This document shows, piece after piece, positions 8,110 to 15,306 of a stretch of DNA of 64,000 nucleotides. The number at the start of each line of letters is the position of its first letter. Within the stretch, counting starts at the first letter, position 1. The notes under the pieces were generated by a model that did not search any database, was not told the origin of the DNA, and saw only the letters and a list, made by a program, of their open reading frames with translations. Origin of the DNA: Betaproteobacteria bacterium. GTDB lineage: Bacteria > Pseudomonadota > Gammaproteobacteria > Burkholderiales > Casimicrobiaceae. The position numbers and the translations under genes were made by a program. The stretch spans positions 54,111 through 118,110 of the forward strand of contig JAPUER010000007.1 in assembly GCA_027492485.1 (NCBI GenBank), written 5' to 3'.

Positions 8110-9144
8110 ATGACTCACTCACTCTTCCCGACCTCCATTGCCGGCAGCCTTCCGAAACCGGCCTGGCTGTCCGAAACCAACAAGCTGTGGCCGCAATGGC
8201 AAGCGCAAGGCGAGGCGCTCGCCGCCGCCAAGCGCGATGCCACGTTGTTATGGATCAAGGAGCAGGAGGACGCCGGCGTCGACATCATCACCGACGGCGA
8301 ACAGTCGCGCCAGCACTTCGTGCATGGCTTCCTCGAATTCGTCGAGGGCATCGACTTCGAGCACAAGGTGAAGAAGGGCATCCGCAACAACCGCTACGAC
8401 GCGATGGTGCCGGTGGTGACGGGCCCGCTCAGGCTGAAGGGCCGCGTGCATCAGCGCGAGGCGCAATTGCTGCGCGCCCACAGCCGCCACAAGATCAAGA
8501 TCACCATGCCCGGTCCGATGACCATCGTCGACACACTGTCGGACAACTACTATGGCGACAAGGTGAAGCTGGCGATGGCATTCGCAGAGTTGCTCAACCA
8601 GGAGGCTCGTGCGCTGCAGGCCGACGGCGTCGACGTCGTCCAGTTCGACGAACCGGCGTTCAACGTCTACATGGATGATGTCAAGCGCTGGGGCATCGAC
8701 GCGCTGCACCGCTGCATCGAAGGATTGACCTGCACGACAGCGGTACACATCTGCTATGGCTACGGTATCAAGGCCAATCTCGACTGGAAAGAATCGCTGG
8801 GCAGCGAGTGGCGGCAGTACGAGGAAATCTTCCCCGCCCTTGCCGCCAGTCGCATCGACCAGATTTCGCTGGAGTGCATGCACGCGAAGGTGCCGATGCA
8901 TCTGATGGCATTGCTGAAAGGCAAAACGGTGATGGTTGGCGTGATCGACGTCGCCAGTGATGCGATTGAAACGCCGCAGGAGATCGCCGACACCATTGGC
9001 AAGGCGCTCGAATTCGTGCCGCGCGACAAGCTGATCCCCTGCACCAACTGCGGTATGGCACCGATGGATCGCGGCATCGCCCGCGCCAAACTGAACGCAC
9101 TGGCACAGGGCGCGCGATTAGCTAGGTCGCTCTACGGCAAGTGA
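8110..9144 (+). CDS. Core MetE-type methionine synthase (cobalamin-independent, catalytic domain only)
   Basis: This 344-residue protein corresponds to the zinc-binding catalytic barrel of MetE without its N-terminal barrel. Zinc ligands are visible as H213 and C215 (HICYGYG), E255 (SLECMHAK) and C314 (CTNCGMAP). The DGEQSR and FDEPAFNVY segments match the homocysteine-binding part of the family. Related short MetE proteins in bacteria and archaea include folate-independent methionine synthases that use other methyl donors, so the natural donor here is open. No partner gene (metX, metF or a DUF1852 protein) is adjacent. The gene lies 58 bases after the CoA-transferase and may share its transcript. 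Confidence 0.85.
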   Translation: MTHSLFPTSIAGSLPKPAWLSETNKLWPQWQAQGEALAAAKRDATLLWIKEQEDAGVDIITDGEQSRQHFVHGFLEFVEGIDFEHKVKKGIRNNRYDAMVPVVTGPLRLKGRVHQREAQLLRAHSRHKIKITMPGPMTIVDTLSDNYYGDKVKLAMAFAELLNQEARALQADGVDVVQFDEPAFNVYMDDVKRWGIDALHRCIEGLTCTTAVHICYGYGIKANLDWKESLGSEWRQYEEIFPALAASRIDQISLECMHAKVPMHLMALLKGKTVMVGVIDVASDAIETPQEIADTIGKALEFVPRDKLIPCTNCGMAPMDRGIARAKLNALAQGARLARSLYGK

Positions 9145-9195
9145 GTAAGTTTTCTTTTGGCGACGCATATCGGGCGTCGGACAGGAGAGAACGCA

Positions 9196-10512
9196 GTGAC
9201 AGCAAGCACCGGCGGCCGGAAGCCGCCTGACGATAAGGCCGCGACAGGCAATCTGGGCAGCGACCTGCGCGGCGTGGGCAAACTCGCGATCGGCGCCACC
9301 ACCAGTATCACCAGTCTGGTCGAAGCGATGCATCGCGGCATCGCGCGGCCACTCGGCAAGCGCGACGCCGATGCCGGTGCCGGCGGCATCGCCGGTCTGG
9401 TGTACAGCAGCGTTCGTGGCGTAACCAAAGGGGTGGGTTTCGGCATCGATGCCTCGCTGAAACTGCTTGCGCCGGCGCTCCGCGACGTGCCCGACGTGCG
9501 CGGACGCGACAGCATCCTGAGCATCGTCAACGGCGTGATGGGCGACTACCTGCTGCGCAGCGACAATCCGCTCGCCATCGACATGCAGTGGCGTGCCGGC
9601 GGTCAGCGGCTGCCGGCGGATCCGGAGGCCATCCGTCGTGCCGTCGCCGACGTCAATGGCAAGCTGCTGATCATGGTGCACGGCCTCTGCATGAACGATC
9701 TGCGCTGGCAACGCGATGTCGATGGCAACACGCACGACCACGGCGCGGCGCTGCAGCGCGACCTCGGATTCGCGCCAATCTACCTGCGCTACAACACCGG
9801 CCTGCATATTTCGACCAATGGTCGTCAGCTTTCACGGGAGCTCGACGCCCTGGTCGCTGCCTGGCCGGTCCCGGTCGAGTCGATCACGATCGTCGCTCAC
9901 AGCATGGGTGGGCTGGTGACACGCAGCGCGTGCCACTTCGGTGAGGACGACGGCGCCGCTTGGCGCGCCCATCTGCGCAAGATCGTTTTCATCGGCACGC
10001 CGCACACCGGCGCACCGCTGGAGCGCGGCGGTCGCTGGATCGAGACGGTGCTCGGCTCCACCCCCTACGCCGCGCCACTGGCACGCCTTGGCAAGCTGCG
10101 CAGCGCGGGTATCACCGACCTGCGTTACGGCAGCGTTCGCGATGACGACTGGAAGGACAGCAACCGCTTTGAAACCGACGAAGCATCGGTTCATCCGCTG
10201 CCGCTACCGCTCGACGTCGGCTGCTATGCGGTCGCCGGCACCATCGGCCGTGACCTGGGCGATCTGAAGGGTCGGCTGCTTGGCGACGGGCTCGTTCCGC
10301 TCGCCAGCGCCCTGGGGCAGCACAAGGACGCGCGCAGGGCGCTGGCGTTGCCGCCGTCGCGCACGGTGGTGCTCCCCGGGACCGACCACCTGCAACTGCT
10401 TGGCGCGCCCGCCGCCTATGCCGCGCTGCGCCGCTTCCTCGACGACGCCACCAGCGTCCAGCCGGAAGCGTATGCTGCGACAACCGACCATACTGAAGGA
10501 GTTCGATCATGA
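9196..10512 (+). CDS. Alpha/beta-hydrolase, PGAP1/lipase-like
   Basis: This 438-residue cytoplasmic hydrolase of the lipase superfamily starts with GTG, 8 bases after AGGAG. The oxyanion strand is LLIMVHGLCMND and the nucleophile elbow is AHSMGG, so the serine is clear. GTPHTGAPLERGG follows the elbow, as in PGAP1-like esterases. GDGLVPLASALG supplies the acidic residue, and the late His in LPGTDHLQLL completes the triad. The N-terminal 140 residues have no recognised domain and resemble the leading helical part of betaproteobacterial homologues. Its stop codon overlaps the start of a 48-residue peptide gene, so the two are translationally coupled. The substrate is unknown. Confidence 0.85.
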   Translation: MTASTGGRKPPDDKAATGNLGSDLRGVGKLAIGATTSITSLVEAMHRGIARPLGKRDADAGAGGIAGLVYSSVRGVTKGVGFGIDASLKLLAPALRDVPDVRGRDSILSIVNGVMGDYLLRSDNPLAIDMQWRAGGQRLPADPEAIRRAVADVNGKLLIMVHGLCMNDLRWQRDVDGNTHDHGAALQRDLGFAPIYLRYNTGLHISTNGRQLSRELDALVAAWPVPVESITIVAHSMGGLVTRSACHFGEDDGAAWRAHLRKIVFIGTPHTGAPLERGGRWIETVLGSTPYAAPLARLGKLRSAGITDLRYGSVRDDDWKDSNRFETDEASVHPLPLPLDVGCYAVAGTIGRDLGDLKGRLLGDGLVPLASALGQHKDARRALALPPSRTVVLPGTDHLQLLGAPAAYAALRRFLDDATSVQPEAYAATTDHTEGVRS

Positions 10513-10655
10513 CGCTCTGCCCGATTGCGGTCGTCGCCGGCTGCAGGAAATGTCCGGCGTTTTCCGTCTGCCCGCTCAAAGGCACGCTAGGCGACTACAA
10601 ACCGGAAGACAAGAAGCCGGAAGCCAACGCCGGCAACCGCAAGAAGCGCTCCTGA
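10509..10655 (+). CDS. 48-residue Cys-rich peptide coupled to the hydrolase
   Basis: A short gene starts inside the stop of the hydrolase (ATGA overlap), with AAGGAG 7 bases before its ATG. The peptide has four cysteines in a compact N-terminal half (C4, C12, C15, C21), each of the last three within the pattern C-x2-C-x5-C-P-L-K-G. It then continues GDYKPEDKK and ends in a Lys/Arg-rich tail. I recall similar uncharacterised small proteins with a CP-x-x-x-x-x-GC-x-KCP core in other proteobacteria, but no function is known to me. Four cysteines could bind a metal or an Fe-S cluster, or form disulfides. The good ribosome-binding site and the overlap support it as a real gene. Confidence 0.72.
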   Translation: MTLCPIAVVAGCRKCPAFSVCPLKGTLGDYKPEDKKPEANAGNRKKRS

Positions 10656-10733
10656 GCTCGCGACGCAACGCCGCGCGTGCACGCGGCGCAATTTATGCTT
10701 AGCATCGCACTTGCCTAAATTGTGGAGATTGCC

Positions 10734-11564
10734 ATGTCCGGACGCCTGAAACCCGCGCTCAAGCTGCTTGCCGCCGCTGCCGCGCTTGCCGCATCGATGT
10801 CGCCGTTCGCAGCCAACACGACAGAGTGCACCAACCTCAAGCTCTGCTACTGCGTCAACGAAGACTTCAAACCGGTCATCGAGGAAAAGGTCAAGTTCTA
10901 CCGCCAGCAGATTGCCGACGCCCGCGCGAAAGGCAAGGCAGTCGCTTACATGAGCCTGCCGCTGTCCACGCTTGGCGGCGGCTTTTTCGAAGTCAACACC
11001 GAAGTGGCGAAAAAGACAAAGGACCGCATCGAGGAACGCTTTGGCGCCAATTCCGTATGGGTGCTGAGCCCCGGCACCAAGGAGTCCGACCTCAGCCTGC
11101 CTTCCGGCGCGCGCGGCACCAACGACGACTACATGCTGATGTGGACGCGCATCCTCGAAGGGGTCAAGGGTTTCGGCGAGGATTTCGACTTCGTCTATTT
11201 CGTCGGTCCGGCGGACTTCGGCGCCTACTTCGGATTCAACGGCACCGCCGACATGGACAAGGTAAATGCTTTCTTCGACGAGCGGATCAAGACCGACAAG
11301 AATCTGCAGCGTGAGGTCGAGCGCGGTCGCGTGACAAAGCAGACATTCCGCAACTACTACGGACTGAAGGGCTCGATTACGGTCAGCAACGGTGCACACG
11401 AAGAATGGAACATCTTCCGCACGCTCAATGAACGTCGTCGCGCCGACAAGGCCTACGGCATCGGCAACCAGATTCCGATGCTGTTCGATGGCAAGGCGGT
11501 GCCGCCGGCGACGGCCGAAATCGCCAATACACCGGGCATCAGCGGCGCCTGCAAGGTCAATTAG
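10734..11564 (+). CDS. Secreted protein of unknown function
   Basis: This 276-residue protein carries a signal peptide (MSGRLKPALKLLAAAAALAASMSPFAAN). GGAG lies upstream of the chosen ATG; an in-frame GTG further upstream overlaps that site and is less likely. The mature part contains a clustered Cys pair (CTNLKLCYC) followed by an alpha/beta-looking domain with FGEDFDFVYFVGPADFGAYFGF, and a last Cys near the end (SGACKVN). No known catalytic motif is recognised. Its final bases overlap the stop of the convergent transporter gene by 4 bases. It may be a periplasmic protein with two disulfides. Confidence 0.65.
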   Translation: MSGRLKPALKLLAAAAALAASMSPFAANTTECTNLKLCYCVNEDFKPVIEEKVKFYRQQIADARAKGKAVAYMSLPLSTLGGGFFEVNTEVAKKTKDRIEERFGANSVWVLSPGTKESDLSLPSGARGTNDDYMLMWTRILEGVKGFGEDFDFVYFVGPADFGAYFGFNGTADMDKVNAFFDERIKTDKNLQREVERGRVTKQTFRNYYGLKGSITVSNGAHEEWNIFRTLNERRRADKAYGIGNQIPMLFDGKAVPPATAEIANTPGISGACKVN

Positions 11565-12481
11565 CCGCTATCGGCTACCCGGCGCCGCGATGGCGCCACC
11601 ACGAGGTAAATGCCCAGCAACGTGACCGCCATGCCGGCGATCACGTTGCCGCCGAGCTTTTCGTCGAACATCAGCCACGCGAGGATCGCCGTCAGGCCCG
11701 GCACCACGTACATGGTGCTGGTCAGCCGGGTCACGGAGCCGGTGCGCAGCAGATAGAACATCAGCGTGATGCCGACGCCGGAGAGCACCAGAATGCTCCA
11801 CGCCATCGCGACAATCACTTCGGCGGTCCAGCGGATCGAGAAACTCTCGAACGCCCAGGCGAAAGGCAGCGTGGCAACCGTCGCCGCCGCAAACTGGATC
11901 GCCTGGCCTGCACGCAGATCGAAGTGAGGCACAAAACGCTTCTGATACAGCACACCGAAAGTCGTCCCCAGCAGCGCCACGAAGCAGATCAGCGTGGGCC
12001 AGCCAAGCGACTGCGCCGAGATGTTGCTGAGTTTGGCATAGAGCACCAGCATGACGCCAACGAATCCGATGGCAACGCCTGCGATTTGCCGCCCGTTGAC
12101 GCGCTCACCGGTCCAGTGTGCCAGGCACACAGTCAGCACCGGTTGCAGATTGACAATCAGCGCGGCCACGCCTGCGGACAGCCCCATGCGGATCGACACC
12201 CAGACGCCGCCCAGATAGATCGCCTGGATCATCACGCCCGCCACAGCGATGTGCATTGCATCCCGCCGGCTGGGCCACTTGGCGCCAGTGGCGACGGCCA
12301 ACAGCGCCATCATCACCATCACCCCCAGATAGCGGACGATCAGGAACGACAATGCCTCGGCATCTTTCGCCGCCAGTTTGGCGACGACATAGCCAGTCGC
12401 CCAGACGAAGATGAAGGCGGGAATGGCGAACTGCGCGCCGCGTTGTGTGACGGATGACGTGAAAGATGAAGCCGGTTGCAT
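11561..12481 (-). CDS. EamA/DMT family transporter
   Basis: This 306-residue inner-membrane protein has about ten hydrophobic segments arranged as two five-helix EamA repeats, the normal architecture of drug/metabolite exporters such as RhtA and PecM. The first repeat starts FAIPAFIFVWATGYVVAKLAA. The second contains TFGVLYQKRF and the late LTAILAWLMFDEKLGG, a typical EamA signature with the conserved Asp-Glu. The substrate is not predictable. The gene is convergent with the secreted protein before it and stands alone; 190 bases without features separate it from the acyl-CoA ligase. Confidence 0.9.
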   Translation of the reverse strand: MQPASSFTSSVTQRGAQFAIPAFIFVWATGYVVAKLAAKDAEALSFLIVRYLGVMVMMALLAVATGAKWPSRRDAMHIAVAGVMIQAIYLGGVWVSIRMGLSAGVAALIVNLQPVLTVCLAHWTGERVNGRQIAGVAIGFVGVMLVLYAKLSNISAQSLGWPTLICFVALLGTTFGVLYQKRFVPHFDLRAGQAIQFAAATVATLPFAWAFESFSIRWTAEVIVAMAWSILVLSGVGITLMFYLLRTGSVTRLTSTMYVVPGLTAILAWLMFDEKLGGNVIAGMAVTLLGIYLVVAPSRRRVADSG

Positions 12482-12671
12482 GCTGGCATGCTAGCGGCTC
12501 CTCTCCCGAGCACATCTTCCGAAGATCGGCAGCGGTCTCCCCCGGCAAAACGGCCGAGTCGCGGATCGACCTCGGCGACCTGCGCTGCGCTCAAGTTGAA
12601 GCAATTGCCAAACCCGATCCCGACTGCTCGCCCGCCCACGGACGTTGCCGGTCACGGCAACAACCGGCGCT

Positions 12672-14300
12672 TCACGCGGGCAGCTCGTAGTCCTTGAACA
12701 TGTCGCGCAGCTTCGTCTTTTGCATCTTGCCGGTGGCGCCGAGCGGAATCGCCTCGACGAATTGCACGTCGTCCGGCACCTGCCATTTGGCGATCTTGCC
12801 GTCGTAGAACTGGATGATCTCCTGCGCCGTCACCTCCGTGTTCGGCTTTTTGACCACCACCAGAATCGGCCGTTCGTCCCACTTCGGGTGGCGGATGCCG
12901 ATACAGGCCGCCATCGCCACCGCGGGATGCGCCATCGCGATGTTTTCGACGTCGATCGAACTAATCCATTCGCCGCCGGACTTGATCACGTCCTTGCTGC
13001 GATCGGTGATCTGCATGAAGCCATCGCCATCGATGGTGGCGACGTCGCCGGTGGCGAAATAGCCGTCGCGGTCAAGGATGTTGCCGCCATCGCCCTTGAA
13101 ATATTCATTGACGATCCACGAGCCGCGCACCAGCAGATCACCCGATGCCTTGCCGTCGCGCGCCAGTTCGGCTCCTGCCGGATCGACGATTTTCATGTCG
13201 ACACCGAACACCGCGCGTCCCTGCTTGAGCAGGATGCTGCGCTGCGTCGGCCAGTCCGCCGCCAGATGTTTGCCCTTGAGCGTGCCATAGGTGCCGATCG
13301 GGCTCATCTCGGTCATGCCCCAGGCGTGATTGACCGTAACGCCGTACCTGTCGCGGAAGGCGTCAAGCATCGCCGGCGGACAGGCCGACCCGCCGATCAC
13401 CGTGCGCTTCATCGTCGACAGTTGCAGACGGTTGCCGTCCATGTGCCCGAGCAGCATTTGCCAGACCGTCGGCACACCGGCCGAGAAGGTCACCTTCTCG
13501 CCTTCGAACAGTTCATAGATCGATTTGCCGTCGAGCGCGCCGCCCGGAAACACCACCTTGGCGCCCACCATCGGCATCAGGTACGGCAAACCCCAGGCGT
13601 TGACGTGAAACATCGGCACCACCGGCAGTACGGTGTCGCGCGAACAGATGCCGATGACGTCGGTGGCCGCGCCCGCCATCGCGTGCAGCATCGTCGAGCG
13701 ATGACTGTAGAGCACACCTTTCGGATTGCCGGTCGTTCCGCTCGTGTAGCAAAGGCTCGATGCCAGGTTTTCATCGAACGACGGCCAGACGTATTGGTCG
13801 GACTGGGCGCCGATCCAGCTTTCGTAGCTTTGCAGGTTCGGGATGCCGCTGTCGGCCGGCAGCTTGTCGGCGTCACACAGCGCGATGTAATGCTTCACCG
13901 TCGGCAGCTTGGCCGCCACTGCCTTGACCAGCGGCAGAAAGGTCATGTCGAAGGCGAGCACTTCGTCCTCGGCATGGTTGATGATCCAGGCCAGTTGTTC
14001 GGGGTGCAAACGCGGGTTCAGCGTGTGCAGCACGCGCCCCGAGCCGGATACGCCGTAGTAAAGCTCGAAATGCCGGTAGCCGTTCCACGCCAGGGTGCCG
14101 ACGCGCGCCGACTGCGCGATACCCATGGCGTCGAGGGCATTGGCGATCTGCTTGGCGCGGCGGTTGACCGTGGCGTAGTTGGAGCGATGGATGTCGCCCT
14201 CCACGCGGCGCGACACCACCTCCGTGTCGCCGTGATAGGTGGCGGCGAATTCGATCGCCGACGAGATCATCAGCGGGTGGTATTGCATCAAGCCTTGCAT
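12672..14300 (-). CDS. Fatty-acid or short/medium-chain acyl-CoA ligase (AMP-forming)
   Basis: The enzyme activates a carboxylic acid with ATP to an acyl-CoA. At 542 residues it has normal length, and AGGAGG lies just before the chosen ATG. ANL-superfamily motifs are visible: the P-loop YTSGTTGNPKGV, the A5-type WGMTEMSP, the hinge region YFATGDVATIDGDGFMQITDRSKDVIKSGGEWIS, and the catalytic lysine in ATGKMQKTKL near the C-terminus. The overall sequence resembles AlkK and DmdB-type ligases for medium-chain or methylthiopropionate-like acids; the choice between them is open. It is divergent from serB. Confidence 0.9.
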   Translation of the reverse strand: MQGLMQYHPLMISSAIEFAATYHGDTEVVSRRVEGDIHRSNYATVNRRAKQIANALDAMGIAQSARVGTLAWNGYRHFELYYGVSGSGRVLHTLNPRLHPEQLAWIINHAEDEVLAFDMTFLPLVKAVAAKLPTVKHYIALCDADKLPADSGIPNLQSYESWIGAQSDQYVWPSFDENLASSLCYTSGTTGNPKGVLYSHRSTMLHAMAGAATDVIGICSRDTVLPVVPMFHVNAWGLPYLMPMVGAKVVFPGGALDGKSIYELFEGEKVTFSAGVPTVWQMLLGHMDGNRLQLSTMKRTVIGGSACPPAMLDAFRDRYGVTVNHAWGMTEMSPIGTYGTLKGKHLAADWPTQRSILLKQGRAVFGVDMKIVDPAGAELARDGKASGDLLVRGSWIVNEYFKGDGGNILDRDGYFATGDVATIDGDGFMQITDRSKDVIKSGGEWISSIDVENIAMAHPAVAMAACIGIRHPKWDERPILVVVKKPNTEVTAQEIIQFYDGKIAKWQVPDDVQFVEAIPLGATGKMQKTKLRDMFKDYELPA

Positions 14301-14518
14301 GGGTCCTCCTGTGAGCATGGTGTTGTCGTGCGCTCGCCGTGCGGACGCCGGTCGCGGGCAACGAGGGTCGCCACCCTGCTAGGCTGCGCGGCGCCGATTC
14401 GGCATCGGCAGCTATCGTAACCGCTTTGGCGATTGGGGAAAAAATTGCGGTATGCGCCCTTGCGGATTGCTGCGTTTCGTGAAAGGCTGCGACGGACGGA
14501 CGCCTAAAATCGGCGCCC

Positions 14519-15220
14519 ATGACCCGCACGACCACCGCTTCGCCACCCGTCAGCAACGTCTTGCCTGCCGACCGGGCGATTCCGATCGCGCAGATCGGTC
14601 TGATCGCGATGGACATGGACTCCACCGCGATCACCATCGAGTGCATCGACGAAATCGCCGATTTCGCCGGCGTCAAGGCCGAGGTTTCCGCGGTGACCGA
14701 GGCGGCGATGCGCGGTGAACTGGATTTTCAGGCGAGTCTGAGAAAGCGCGTGGCCTGCCTGGAAGGCCTGCCAAGCAAAGTGCTGGCCGAGGTTTACGCC
14801 GAGCGTCTGAAGCCCTCGCCCGGACTCGCCGAACTGATGGCGCATGCCCATCGGCATGACGTCAAGACGCTGCTCGTCTCCGGCGGTTTCACCTATTTCA
14901 CCGAGCGCATGCGGCAGCGCTTCGGCTACACCTGGACGCGCGCCAATACGCTCGGCGAGCACGACGGTCGGCTGACCGGCAAGGTATGCGGCGCGATCGT
15001 GGATGCAGTCGAGAAAGAGCGGCTGCTGCGCTTCTTCGCCGGCACGCTGCCCGCCAACCGGCGCGCCAGCATCGCCCTGGGCGACGGCGCCAACGACTTG
15101 CCGATGCTGCGTGCGGCGACGCTCGGCGTCGCCTATCACGCCAAGCCAACCGTCCGCGAGCAGGTGCCGGTTGCCATCAACATTGGCGGATTGGATACGC
15201 TTCTCGCGCTACTGCCCTGA
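14519..15220 (+). CDS. serB: Phosphoserine phosphatase
   Basis: The enzyme performs the last step of L-serine synthesis, hydrolysing 3-phosphoserine. It is a 233-residue HAD phosphatase. Motif I is DMDSTAITIECIDEIA (nucleophile D32, acid D34) with Ser in place of the usual Gly, as in many SerB proteins. Motif II is LLVSGGFTYF, and motif III with the metal-binding aspartates is ALGDGANDLPML. The N-terminal ACT-like domain of E. coli SerB is absent, so this is the short form common in betaproteobacteria. It is followed by the OmpA-domain gene on the same strand after an 86-base gap. Confidence 0.93.
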   Translation: MTRTTTASPPVSNVLPADRAIPIAQIGLIAMDMDSTAITIECIDEIADFAGVKAEVSAVTEAAMRGELDFQASLRKRVACLEGLPSKVLAEVYAERLKPSPGLAELMAHAHRHDVKTLLVSGGFTYFTERMRQRFGYTWTRANTLGEHDGRLTGKVCGAIVDAVEKERLLRFFAGTLPANRRASIALGDGANDLPMLRAATLGVAYHAKPTVREQVPVAINIGGLDTLLALLP

Positions 15221-15306
15221 TTTCACGGGCCTTTTCTCGTAATTCACATGCCGCTTTGCTAGACTTTTCGACTAACGAGCGACATTCCGCGTCCTCGGGG
15301 GAAACC

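Noticed and set aside
12645-14420. Long plus-strand open frame opposite the acyl-CoA ligase
   Set aside because: It has no recognisable domain and is a mirror of the ligase codons; the ligase has all ANL motifs and a good AGGAGG.
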